Below are positions 29,255-41,962 of a stretch of DNA of 64,000 nucleotides, one piece after another. How positions within the stretch are numbered: position 1 is the stretch's first letter; every line of letters begins with the position of its first letter. This DNA is from Maricaulaceae bacterium. Lineage in GTDB: Bacteria; Pseudomonadota; Alphaproteobacteria; Caulobacterales; Maricaulaceae. The notes under the pieces are model-generated. The model made no database searches, had not been told where the DNA came from, and worked only from the letters and a program-made list of their open reading frames with translations. The DNA is taken from NCBI GenBank assembly GCA_026126205.1, contig JAHCJP010000004.1, positions 124,001 to 188,000 on the forward strand. Direction: 5' to 3'. The position numbers and the translations under genes are program-made.

Positions 29255-30220
29255 TCAAGGGCGTGTTCGCAAATCAAGGCCAGTTATAGGTGATAGCTCA
29301 TTAAATAAAATTTCAGCCTTATGCATATCCATAACAAAAAATTCTTTGCCCAACGATGTGGCTCCGAATTGGTCAACAGCACGAAGTTTGAATTGTATTT
29401 CTGCTTCTGCTGCGTCGTTACGGTTAGAAAATTTTGCTGTTCTTTTAATTTTCCATCCAATAATTGAAGTCTGCGGAAAGCTTAAGTTTAATGCTTTCAG
29501 GCGGTTTTTGATATCACCGCTGATGCCGATTTTTATGAGACCCGCGCCTATAGGAACGGTATGACCAACTAATAAATCTGCTGCTTCCGGGAATTGAGCC
29601 AAATAGAGTGCATGTGGTTTGTCGCGAGTCTCATACGAGCGGTCCCCAAAGGCTGCAAAGATCCCCTTTGAGGGGTTAAGAGACGATGCAATAAAATCCT
29701 CTTCTGATGGTTTATTTTCTTCAACATTTATAGGTTTTTCGCCGTACACATTCGTTTCAACGAATGGGACTTTTTCCAGCAGCCAACGAGCTTCGTCGGG
29801 CGTGAGCCAAGTGCCGAAACGCGCAATGTACCTGCCTTTACTGGAGTCGTAGCTTTTCGGGAAAACTTGCTTGACGTCCAGCGTGTGTTTTGTCCGCCAA
29901 GCGCGCCGAACAGGCATAGCATGGCGCCACTTTTCGTGTCGCCCGAGTTGGATAGTTTCTTCTTTTTTTGCATCAGAAATTCTATCCCATGAATCAATTG
30001 GAAGGCGCTCAACTTCGAGAACGCCCAAAAGATGATGCACGAGCTTGCTGTCAGTCTCTGGACTCGCAGCGCCATATATACAAACCAGTTGGCGCTGACC
30101 GATCAGTGAGAATAGGCGGTCACGATCAAGTGGGTCAGTAAAGCCAAAGGCTCCCCACTCTTCAGGGTCAAAGCCCCAGAAACCAGTCAGCCAGACCGGT
30201 GATGAAGCATCAAGGCTCAT
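29255..30220 (-). CDS. AT-rich accessory gene with C-terminal GIY-YIG-like domain
   Basis: A 321-residue protein. Residues about 205-310 look like a divergent GIY-YIG/T5orf172-type nuclease: HALYLAQFPEA, GLIKIGISGDIKNRLKALN, a central Arg/Glu pair (NRNDAAEAEIQF), then GKEFFV. The N-terminal 200 residues, starting VWLTGFWGFDPEEWGAFGF, match no family I know. GC is clearly lower than the flanking dps and LysR genes. There are no coupled neighbours. A defence or mobile-element role is possible but unproven. Confidence 0.65.
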   Translation of the reverse strand: MSLDASSPVWLTGFWGFDPEEWGAFGFTDPLDRDRLFSLIGQRQLVCIYGAASPETDSKLVHHLLGVLEVERLPIDSWDRISDAKKEETIQLGRHEKWRHAMPVRRAWRTKHTLDVKQVFPKSYDSSKGRYIARFGTWLTPDEARWLLEKVPFVETNVYGEKPINVEENKPSEEDFIASSLNPSKGIFAAFGDRSYETRDKPHALYLAQFPEAADLLVGHTVPIGAGLIKIGISGDIKNRLKALNLSFPQTSIIGWKIKRTAKFSNRNDAAEAEIQFKLRAVDQFGATSLGKEFFVMDMHKAEILFNELSPITGLDLRTRP

Positions 30221-30365
30221 AAGAACACTCGCTACTCTGGCCTGCGCCAGCTTGGATCACACGTGCTTAACCTAGCTCCGCCACCTTTTCGAAGTCTACC
30301 TAGTTGAATGACCTGACTCCATTTTTGAAGTTTGGCGGCGCGCTGCGGGGTTTTTGCTGGTCCGC

Positions 30366-30450
30366 AAAAAGAAAATGCGCCGGACCTTAGGGGAGGAGAA
30401 AGGTCCGGCGCAGTCTTGCATACGCGTTCGGGGAGGAGACGGGTATGCGA
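30366..30450 (-). ncRNA. Predicted small RNA with two CUCCUCCCC-loop hairpins
   Basis: Read on the minus strand, a hairpin at 30417-30449 (7 bp plus 3 bp around a 1x1 mismatch) is followed by a perfect 12-bp hairpin at 30376-30412 (TGCGCCGGACCT / AGGTCCGGCGCA) and then TTTTCTTTTT (30375-30366), a complete intrinsic terminator. Both loops show CTCCTCCCC. Alphaproteobacterial stress sRNAs of the CcsR/cuckoo type have CCUCCUCCC in paired hairpin loops and act by pairing with ribosome-binding sites. The 5' end is unknown; a perfect palindrome ACCCATATGGGT (30493-30504) upstream might be regulatory. It could also be the 3' UTR of the LysR gene, whose stop is at 30583. The rest of 30221-30582 shows nothing else. 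Confidence 0.6.
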
Positions 30451-30582
30451 ACTCGCAAAGGGGTCACGAAACGTGTCGTCGTCTCGTCAAACACCCATAT
30501 GGGTTAGACCCCGTGAAAATACCAGACCCTGGCGTGCAATTCCGATATGCAAAATCGCCGCACTCCAGGCGCTTGAAATCGC

Positions 30583-31485
30583 TCAGCTTTCCCAGCGCCG
30601 GGCCTCGGAGACCAGGAAGTCGCGAAACACGGTGACGCGCTGCGAGCCTTTCAGCTCCTCCGGGTAGACGAAGAACACCTCGAACTCCGGCCCGTCCACC
30701 TCCGGCAGCACGCGGGTCAGGCGCTCGTTCTCGCGCGCCACATAGTCCGGCAGGCCGGCGACGCCCAGCCCCGCCTCCGCCGCCTTCAGCACGCCATAGA
30801 TGGTGTTGGCCTCCACCACCGCCGGGCGCGGCGGCGCGCCCTGCGGCCGGCCGATGCGCGCCGCCCAGTCGAGATTGGGGATCGGGGCCAGGTGCGGCGG
30901 GCCGTAATGGATGATGGCGTGATCGTCGAGGTCCGCCGCGGTTTTCGGAATCCCGGCGCGGGCGAGATAGGCGCGGCTGGCGTAAAGATGCTGGCGCACC
31001 GTCATCAGCTTGCGCTGCACCAGGTCGTTCTGTTTCGACGGCCAGGGGCGGATGGCGCAGTCGGCCTCCAGCCCGGCCACGTCCAGCTCGCGGTCGTCCA
31101 GCAGAAGTTTAATACGGATGTCGGGATAGGCGGCGTGAAAGCTGGCCAGCCGCGCCGCCAGCCAGATCGCGCCCAGCGCCGTCGGCGCGGTGACGCGCAG
31201 GTCGCCGGCCGGTTTGTCCTGGTTGTCCTGCACCATCGCCTCGGCCAGCGCGATGCGCCCCGCCACGTCGTGCGCGGCCTTGAACAGCAGCCGCCCGGCC
31301 TCGGTGGGCATCAGGCCGCGGGCGTGGCGGTGGAACAGCATCACGCCCAACTCCTCCTCCAGCGCCGCGATCTGGCGGCTGACGGCGGATTGCGACAGGC
31401 CCAGCGCCTCGGCGGCGCCGGTCAGCGAACCGGCCTCGGCGGCGGCGTGAAAGGTCTTCAGCTTGTCCCAGTCCATGAGTCGCAT
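30583..31485 (-). CDS. LysR-family transcriptional regulator
   Basis: A 300-residue LysR regulator. The winged HTH (residues about 4-62) reads MDWDKLKTFHAAAEAGSLTGAAEALGLSQSAVSRQIAALE, followed by the substrate-binding domain from about residue 92. The frame continues 46 codons upstream, but the family N-terminus begins at MRLMDWDKL, so 31485 (or the Met at 31476) is preferred. The ligand and targets are not known; the nearest divergent gene is the small Ala/Pro/Glu protein at 31655. Confidence 0.92.
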   Translation of the reverse strand: MRLMDWDKLKTFHAAAEAGSLTGAAEALGLSQSAVSRQIAALEEELGVMLFHRHARGLMPTEAGRLLFKAAHDVAGRIALAEAMVQDNQDKPAGDLRVTAPTALGAIWLAARLASFHAAYPDIRIKLLLDDRELDVAGLEADCAIRPWPSKQNDLVQRKLMTVRQHLYASRAYLARAGIPKTAADLDDHAIIHYGPPHLAPIPNLDWAARIGRPQGAPPRPAVVEANTIYGVLKAAEAGLGVAGLPDYVARENERLTRVLPEVDGPEFEVFFVYPEELKGSQRVTVFRDFLVSEARRWES

Positions 31486-31654
31486 CCGGCTTGCGTCGGG
31501 CCGGATGTGGCGGCGCCCGCCGCCCGGGTCAAGCGAAACCGGGGTCTTGCAATGCCGGGCGCGCAGGCGCACATTTTCCTTTGCGGAGACGATCCGCGGC
31601 CGCGCGCCATTGTGACGCGACATCGGCCAACACGTTCATTCGGACATTCGCGCC

Positions 31655-31924
31655 ATGCGCATCAGACTCTTCATCGCCCCGCTGGCGTCGCTCGCGGTGA
31701 TTCTGGCGGGCTATCTCTATGTCGACATCACCGAGGACGGCGTGCTGGGCAGTGCCTACGCCACCTCCAAGACCGCCGTCAGGGTTCCGGCGCCGGCGCC
31801 AGCGGCCGAACCCGCGCCCGCCGCAGAGCTGACGGAGCCGGCTCCGGACGCCGTGCCGGACGAGACGGAAGACGAGGACGCCGTGACGGCCGAGCCTGAC
31901 GCCGAGGCGGCGCCGGGGCGTTAG
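31655..31924 (+). CDS. Small membrane-anchored Ala/Pro/Glu-rich protein
   Basis: An 89-residue protein. One N-terminal hydrophobic segment (residues 5-24) is followed by a low-complexity Ala/Pro/Glu/Asp tail of about 45 residues. Nothing else is recognisable. It is followed after 46 bases by copy B of the dispersed repeat. Likely inner-membrane-anchored with a periplasmic tail. Confidence 0.5.
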   Translation: MRIRLFIAPLASLAVILAGYLYVDITEDGVLGSAYATSKTAVRVPAPAPAAEPAPAAELTEPAPDAVPDETEDEDAVTAEPDAEAAPGR

Positions 31925-31970
31925 ACTCTATCGCTATTCATGTTTTGGGCGCTGTCGCGCTTTCGGGATT

Positions 31971-32091
31971 CCCTCGTCCTTCGTGGCTCGCCCCTGCGGG
32001 GCTCGCACCTCAGGATGAGGGTGTAAGCGATTGAAATCCCCGACCCCCTCACCCTGAGGAGTCCCGCGAAGCGGGCCACGAAGGGCGGGGG
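31971..32091. repeat. Dispersed composite palindromic repeat, copy B
   Basis: Same structure as copies A and C: CCCTCGTCCTTCGTGGCTCG, the variable hairpin CCCCTGCGGGG, then TCGCACCTCAGGATGAGGGTG; a spacer with ATTGAAATCCC; then CCCTCACCCTGAGGAGTCCCG, the variable hairpin CGAAGCG, and GGCCACGAAGGGCGGGGG. It lies between the convergent 31655 and DUF547 genes. Confidence 0.85.
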
Positions 32092-32109
32092 TGCCGTGGC
32101 CCAACGCCT

Positions 32110-33279
32110 CTAGGAGCCGTCGTTCTCCGGCTCCTGCGGCGTCGGCACGTCGCGGATATAGACCTGGCCGTAGACGCCCTCGCGCATCAGGCGGATGCGG
32201 CGGTCGATGACGTTGGCCAGCAGGATCTGGGCGCTGGCCGGCATCACGGCGCAGTTGGCGTTGGGGTCCAGCACGACGCCGGTCTCCATCCGCGTGCGCA
32301 TGCCGGCGCCGGGGGTGATCGTGGCCAGCGGGGCGCCGTGGATGCCGCCGCAGCGGGTGGAGCCGTTGATCATGTCGGCGATCGCCCATTCGGAGATCGA
32401 GGCGCGGATCGGCCGCGCGTCGGTCAGGATGGGCTCCATGTCCGGCCGGGCGTAGGCGCGCAGATGCGCGCGCAGGCTTTCCGGCCAGGCGGGGAAGTAG
32501 AACGGCCGGGCCTCTTCGTAGATGTGCGAGACCAGCAGCGTGCCGCCGAAACTGTCGGCGCCGCGCAGGGCGCTGGTGAATTCGCGCGCATTGCGGTCCA
32601 GCTGCGCCCAGACGCCGGCGCCGGTATAGGCCTCGCGGCGGATGTTCGGCCCGCCGACGGCGCCGTTGAAGAAGCCGTAGATCACCAGCGGATTGTCCCA
32701 GCCCGGATAGACGATGCGCAGGCGGATGTCGTTCAGGCTCAGCGGAACCCCGGCGACGGTGAGGATTTTCGCCTCGAACAGGCTTTCATCCGTGCCGGCG
32801 GCGTTGAGGCGGCCGATATTGCGCACCGGGTACTGCAGGGCGATCTGCTCGATCACCGTCACATTATGCAGGTTCAGCCAGTAGGCCAGCTGCTCGTCGC
32901 GCGACAGGGCGGCGAAGTCGATCTGGCCCGGCAGCGCCTCCAGGTCGCGGCGGTATTCGCTCAGCGCGCCGAGATACTCGTCGCTGAGCAGGTGGTAGAT
33001 CACCCGGTTGCCTTCATAGCGATAGCGGCCGCGGGCGCCGTAGGGGGTGCGGCTGCCGGTGTAGATGTTGACGCCGCGGGCCGGCATGCGGTCGGAAATG
33101 CCGACGTCGAGCACGATGTCGCGCAGCAGGCCGGTCCAGACATCATAGTCGATGTCATAGGCGCTGCGCTCGGCATGGGGCGCGAAGCGCGAGAACTCCG
33201 GCGCCTGGGCAGCGGCGGCGGGCGCGAAGGCGAGTGCGGCGAAGGCCGCGGCGGCGCGAATGAAGGCGGGTTTCGGCAT
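32110..33279 (-). CDS. Exported DUF547 protein
   Basis: A 389-residue protein with a signal peptide (cleavage after about AAAQA, residue 25). The DUF547 core is visible from about residue 125: LSRDEQLAYWLNLHNVTVIEQIAL, FEAKILTVAGVPLSLNDI and SALRGADSFGG. Function unknown; probably periplasmic. Upstream it neighbours trxB. Confidence 0.85.
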   Translation of the reverse strand: MPKPAFIRAAAAFAALAFAPAAAAQAPEFSRFAPHAERSAYDIDYDVWTGLLRDIVLDVGISDRMPARGVNIYTGSRTPYGARGRYRYEGNRVIYHLLSDEYLGALSEYRRDLEALPGQIDFAALSRDEQLAYWLNLHNVTVIEQIALQYPVRNIGRLNAAGTDESLFEAKILTVAGVPLSLNDIRLRIVYPGWDNPLVIYGFFNGAVGGPNIRREAYTGAGVWAQLDRNAREFTSALRGADSFGGTLLVSHIYEEARPFYFPAWPESLRAHLRAYARPDMEPILTDARPIRASISEWAIADMINGSTRCGGIHGAPLATITPGAGMRTRMETGVVLDPNANCAVMPASAQILLANVIDRRIRLMREGVYGQVYIRDVPTPQEPENDGS

Positions 33280-33390
33280 CTGGACCCTTGACGCAGGCCC
33301 GGCGCGTCAATGCGGCGGGCTGGAAAATCAACCGCGGCCTTTTAGCAAATCCCGCGACGCTGCGCGCGTTAAAACAACGTAAGGGCGGCG

Positions 33391-34395
<1,005 letters not shown>

Positions 34396-34399
34396 CTAG

Positions 34400-35338
34400 T
34401 TAAGCCGCCGCGCCGGGGCGCTCAAGGCGGCGCTCTGCGAAGCGTCTTGCGATGATCGCGGCGGCGCGCCCGGTTTCGCGCAGCGGTTCGTAATCCCAGC
34501 GCTCCAGCCGCCCCAGCCAGGGGCGCAGCGCGCCATGCCCGGCCAGCGCCGCGCGCAGGCGCGCGAACTTGCCGGGCCTGCCGCGAACCGGCAGCCAGTA
34601 GACCGGGGCGCCGGCCGTGGCCGCTTCGGTCAGCATATTGGTCGAATCCTCGGTGACGAAAATCCAGTCGGCGGCGGCGAGGAAGGCGAAATACGGGTTG
34701 TCGCCCGCGCCGTCATGCAGCCAGACGCGCGGGTGATCGCCGAGGCGCGCCCGCAGCCGCTCGCGCAGGGCCTTCGGCGTGCGCCGCGACACCGTGACCA
34801 TCAGCGACAGGCCATGGTCCAGCAGGCCGGCGATGCGGTTCTCCAGATAGGCCTGCGTTCCCGCGTCATAGGGAAAGCGCTTCGCCTTGCCGCCCACCAG
34901 CACTGCGGCGCGCGGGCCGGGCAGGGCGGCGAGGCGGTCCGCGAACTTCGCCCGCTCCGCGGCCAGCAACTCGGCCGTCACCCGCCCCGGCGCTCCGAGC
35001 ATGGAAACCGCGTTCGCCGCCTTCACCCGGTCATGCGCCGGCGCGAACACCAGGTCGAACAGGGCGTAATCCTTTCGTGGATCCTGCACATAGACGAACA
35101 GCGCGCGCGGGAAGGCGCTCCGGTGGCGGCGCGCCAGCGCCAGCGCCGGGCGGGCGCAGCCGATCCACACGTCCGGCGCCTCGCTGTCGGGCAGGGCGGC
35201 GAAACCATCCTCGCGCGCCAGCACGCGATGAACGGCGCCGCCGGTGGCGCGCGCCACCGCCCCGGCCAGGCCCAGGGCCTGGGTCTCGACGCCTCGGCGC
35301 GCATCCGCCACGGCCCAGATGATCGGCGCATCCGTCAT
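34400..35338 (-). CDS. Mitochondrial-fission ELM1-like protein
   Basis: A 312-residue protein of the ELM1 family (glycosyltransferase-like fold). Recognised by IIWAVADARRGVETQALGLA at the start, FVYVQDPRKDYALFDLVFAP, and WIFVTEDSTNMLTEAATAGAPVYWLP with KFARL. Plants use the family in mitochondrial fission; many alphaproteobacteria carry a copy of unknown function. Between greA and trxB. Confidence 0.87.
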   Translation of the reverse strand: MTDAPIIWAVADARRGVETQALGLAGAVARATGGAVHRVLAREDGFAALPDSEAPDVWIGCARPALALARRHRSAFPRALFVYVQDPRKDYALFDLVFAPAHDRVKAANAVSMLGAPGRVTAELLAAERAKFADRLAALPGPRAAVLVGGKAKRFPYDAGTQAYLENRIAGLLDHGLSLMVTVSRRTPKALRERLRARLGDHPRVWLHDGAGDNPYFAFLAAADWIFVTEDSTNMLTEAATAGAPVYWLPVRGRPGKFARLRAALAGHGALRPWLGRLERWDYEPLRETGRAAAIIARRFAERRLERPGAAA

Positions 35339-35370
35339 GGGGCGTGTGTAGCCGGTCGGATCGCGAAAGC

Positions 35371-35399
35371 AAAAGGCCGGCGTTTCGCGCCGGGCTTTT
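35371..35399 (-). terminator. Terminator downstream of greA
   Basis: AAAAGGCCGGCG (35371-35382) pairs with CGCCGGGCTTTT (35388-35399) over 12 bp with one mismatch and a TTTCG loop. Read on the minus strand it ends in TTTT and lies 23 bases after the greA stop. The stem is symmetrical, so it could stop transcription in both directions. Confidence 0.8.
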
Positions 35400-35421
35400 C
35401 ATTTTCCGTGCGGGGCGGCGG

Positions 35422-35895
35422 CTATCGCCACTCCACCTTCAGGATCTCGTAGGATTTCAGCCCGCCGGGGGCGTTCACCTCCACCACGTCGCCGGTCTCC
35501 TTGCCCACCAGGGCGCGGGCGATGGGCGAGGTGATGGAGATCTTGCCGTCCTTCACGTCGGCTTCGTCCTCGCCGACGACCTTGTAGGTGGCCTCTTCCC
35601 CGGTGTCCTCGTCCAGCACCGTCACCGTGGCGCCGAACTTCACGGTCTCGCCGGACAGTTTCGAGACGTCGATCACCTGCGCGCGGGCCAGCTTGTCCTC
35701 AAGCTCGGCGACGCGGCCCTCGATCCAGCCCTGGCGGTCCTTGGCGGCGTGGTATTCGGCGTTCTCCGAAAGATCGCCATGGTCACGCGCCTCGGAGATC
35801 GCCTGGATCACCGCCGGGCGCTCGACCGTTTTCAATCGTTTCAGTTCCTCGTCGAGGGCCCGGAAGCCCTCGGCGGTCATGGGAATTTTGGTCAT
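35422..35895 (-). CDS. greA: Transcription elongation factor GreA
   Basis: A 157-residue GreA. An N-terminal coiled coil carries the catalytic acidic tip ([21 protein letters not shown] has the conserved Asp/Glu pair), followed by a C-terminal FKBP-like domain ([23 protein letters not shown]). It stimulates RNA cleavage by backtracked RNA polymerase. Immediately downstream of carB, in the same orientation. Confidence 0.96.
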   Translation of the reverse strand: MTKIPMTAEGFRALDEELKRLKTVERPAVIQAISEARDHGDLSENAEYHAAKDRQGWIEGRVAELEDKLARAQVIDVSKLSGETVKFGATVTVLDEDTGEEATYKVVGEDEADVKDGKISITSPIARALVGKETGDVVEVNAPGGLKSYEILKVEWR

Positions 35896-35946
35896 GGGGG
35901 CGAAACTCGAAAGGCTTGGCGCGCCACGCTAGCGCAGCGGCGCGAT

Positions 35947-39207
<3,261 letters not shown>

Positions 39208-39487
39208 CTTCGCTGGTCTCGTCTCGCGCGCGCGCCCGCCCGGCGCGCTCCCTGTGGCGAGACGCGGGCGGCGAAGGGGTCCGGATTGTTCGCTAGGCGC
39301 CGTTCCTAGACCGGATTCGCGGGAATGACGAGAGGGGATTCAGCCGTGCGTTCTGTTTATTGCCGCCATTTAGCGCGCAATGTTTCAACCGCGCCTGCGC
39401 GCCCGCTTGGCCAGAGGGCATTGCTTTCTACACATTTTTGACTGCCAATAACTCTAGGTCGTAAAAAAGCCATCGGAGGCTGATCAC

Positions 39488-40348
39488 ATGTGGGAGCGCA
39501 TTAACGGCTTGCGGGGCCTATATTTTAACGCACTAAGAGAGGCAAAATGGGAGGAAGACACTTTCTGTCCACACAAAGCAAAGGTTCTAGCTGTGGCGTC
39601 AGATCTAGCATATGTTGCAATTGACTTAAAGATCGAAAACACGCGAAGGGCACATTTAATACCAAGCTTACTTCATAATTTCATCTTGTCTACAGGTCAA
39701 TATTATTTACCTTCTGATATCGCAAGGGGGTTTGAAATGGAACTAATAGATGTATTTTACGGTCAGTTCACAGTTACAACCATTGCAAAAGTAAAAGATC
39801 TATTTATTGTAAGTTTTCGAGGCACACAAGAGGCGCATGACTGGGCTGTAAATTTTAATGCAGTCGCCAGGTTAGACAAAACCCTTGGCTATCATTTTCA
39901 TTCTGGCTTCCTAAAAGCCGCGTTACTTGATGAGCCAGGGGTGACGGCTTCGTTGGGGAGATTGGCTACTAATAAGGAAAAGGTTTATTTTTGTGGGCAC
40001 TCGCTTGGTGGCTCGGTATCCTCAATAATATTTATGTTAATAGCTATAAAAAATAAATTCAATATGAAGTCTTCCTACATATACGGTGCGCCTCGTTTCA
40101 TTCGTTCTTACGCACCCCCAGAGCATCAATTTCATATAGTTAGAGTGGGAGACGTTGTCCCTTTTTCTGTGCCACGAGCTTTACAACTTATAAATCCGGT
40201 ACAAACTTACTATACTTCACCTCTGAGACTCGCACAAAATGAGCAACTTGATGATGATCCGGGTGTATTTAATTCTGTATTCAAAGGGCGTGCAGATTTA
40301 GACCATGTCATGGAGGCATATTTGGCCGACCTGTTCCTGAGGGGCTGA
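39488..40348 (+). CDS. AT-rich class 3 lipase-fold hydrolase
   Basis: A 286-residue alpha/beta hydrolase of the class 3 (fungal triacylglycerol) lipase family. The nucleophile elbow is GHSLGGS with Ser172; the oxyanion strand is FIVSFRGTQ (about 106-114); Asp222 (VGDVVP) and His273 (LDHVMEAY) complete the triad. There is no signal peptide, so it acts in the cytoplasm or is released otherwise. GC is far below its neighbours, a sign of transfer. It is a lone gene between carB and an oligopeptide-binding gene. The 280 bases before it (39208-39487) show no other gene; GGAGGC precedes the ATG. Confidence 0.85.
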   Translation: MWERINGLRGLYFNALREAKWEEDTFCPHKAKVLAVASDLAYVAIDLKIENTRRAHLIPSLLHNFILSTGQYYLPSDIARGFEMELIDVFYGQFTVTTIAKVKDLFIVSFRGTQEAHDWAVNFNAVARLDKTLGYHFHSGFLKAALLDEPGVTASLGRLATNKEKVYFCGHSLGGSVSSIIFMLIAIKNKFNMKSSYIYGAPRFIRSYAPPEHQFHIVRVGDVVPFSVPRALQLINPVQTYYTSPLRLAQNEQLDDDPGVFNSVFKGRADLDHVMEAYLADLFLRG

Positions 40349-40405
40349 TACACTAGGACTGCCACCGCCCTTGCAGAGGTCTTGATTCGCCTACGCCTCA
40401 TCACA

Positions 40406-41962
40406 CTAGCCAAGTCCCAGATCCCGCCACAGCATCGGCTGGATGTCTTCGCGCAGGCCGGCGACGCGCGCGCCCGCCAGCCACCAGGCGCGTTCGAAGA
40501 ACAGCGGGATCATCGCCTCCTGCTCCAGCAGCCGGGCTTCGGCGGCGGTGTAGGCGGCGGCTCGGGGAACGGGGGCGGCCTCGGCGCGGGCGGCGGCCAT
40601 CAGCGCCGCGTATTCGTCGTCCGCCCAGCCGAAATTATTGGCGAAACCGCCGGGGGCGAACGGCTCCAGCATGAACAGCGGGTCGGATTTCAGCCCGCGG
40701 TCGAAGCGGGCGAGGGCGAGGTCGAATTCGCCCGCGTCGACGGCCTGGTAGAGGTCCAACGGCGGGCTGGCCCATACCGCGCAGTCCACGCCGACATGGC
40801 CGAGGTCGTCGGCGATGGCCACCGCGATTCCCTCGCGCTCGCCGGAGGTGACGCGCAGTTCCAGCCGCAGGCGGTCGGCGCCGCCCCAGCCCGCCTCGGC
40901 CAGCAGGGCGCGCGCCGCCGCCCGGCGCTCGGCCATGCGGCGGACCGGGACCGCGGCGGGGATGACAGTTTCGGCCGGGCTGGACGCGCCCGCCTGCAGC
41001 TCCTGGCAGATGAAGCCGCGGTCGATGGCCATGGACAGCGCCCGGCGCACGCGCGGGTCGGACAGGCCCGGCCGGGCGTGGTTCGGCTTGATATAGGTCA
41101 GGATCGGGGCCGGAAAGCCGCGAAAGCGCGGGCCCAGCTCGCGCCGCAGGAAGGGAATCTGGTTCGGCGGCGGGCGCGCGGCGAGGTCGAAATCCCCGGC
41201 GCGGAACAGCCGCGCCCGCGTGCCGCCATCCTCCACCGCGTCGACGGCGATGGCCGGAATGCGCACGGCGTCTGCGGCGTAGTAATGCGGGTTGCGCTCA
41301 AGCCGCAGGCCCAGCGCATGCTGGCCGGACAGACCATAGGCCCCGGCGGTGACCATGTTTCCGGGCCGCACCCAGGCCGGGCCGTGGCGGTTGATGACAT
41401 GACGGGGGAAAGGATAGAACTCCCGCATCAGCAGCGGGAAGACCCCGACCGGATGGTCGAGCCGCATCACCACCGTCAACGGATCGGGCGCGCTGATCCC
41501 CAGGCTCTCCGGCGGGGCGGCGTCGGTCAGCACGGCGCGGATGTTCTCGAGCGCGTAGAAGTCGCCGATGTCGGCGAAGCTGGCGCCAGGCCCGGCGAGG
41601 CGCTGCACCGACCAGACCACATCGTCCGCGGTCAGCGCAGCGCTGTCCGACCATTTCAGGCCGCTGCGGAGATGGAATGCCCAGCTTCGCCCGCCGTCCG
41701 GCGTCTCCCAGCGCTCGGCGAGGCCGGGGGCGAGGGCGCCGTCCGGCCCGTATTCGGTCAGCCCGGCGTGAAGCTGCTTGTAGAGCAGGGCCGCGCTGGC
41801 GAACTGGCCGCGCGCGGGGTCGAGACTGTCGGGCAGGGTGTCGATGGCGACGCGCAGCAGGCCTTCGGGCGCGGTTTCGCGCACCGAACAGGCCGCGGCC
41901 GCCAGCGTCAGCACGCCGGCGCCGGCCAGCGCCTCGCGGCGGGAAAGGACGGCGCGAATCAC
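40406..41962 (-). CDS. ABC transporter substrate-binding protein (peptide family SBP_bac_5)
   Basis: A 518-residue extracellular solute-binding protein of family 5. A Tat-like SRRE and a lipobox ending AAAAC (Cys25) give a lipoprotein anchor. The core shows DSLDPARGQFASAALLYKQLHAGL, GLAERWETPDGGRSWAFHLRSGLKWSDS and LRLELRVTSG. It should bind oligopeptides or similar. The permease and ATPase genes are not in the window. Its ATG overlaps the FkbM gene stop as ATGA. Confidence 0.9.
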   Translation of the reverse strand: MIRAVLSRREALAGAGVLTLAAAACSVRETAPEGLLRVAIDTLPDSLDPARGQFASAALLYKQLHAGLTEYGPDGALAPGLAERWETPDGGRSWAFHLRSGLKWSDSAALTADDVVWSVQRLAGPGASFADIGDFYALENIRAVLTDAAPPESLGISAPDPLTVVMRLDHPVGVFPLLMREFYPFPRHVINRHGPAWVRPGNMVTAGAYGLSGQHALGLRLERNPHYYAADAVRIPAIAVDAVEDGGTRARLFRAGDFDLAARPPPNQIPFLRRELGPRFRGFPAPILTYIKPNHARPGLSDPRVRRALSMAIDRGFICQELQAGASSPAETVIPAAVPVRRMAERRAAARALLAEAGWGGADRLRLELRVTSGEREGIAVAIADDLGHVGVDCAVWASPPLDLYQAVDAGEFDLALARFDRGLKSDPLFMLEPFAPGGFANNFGWADDEYAALMAAARAEAAPVPRAAAYTAAEARLLEQEAMIPLFFERAWWLAGARVAGLREDIQPMLWRDLGLG

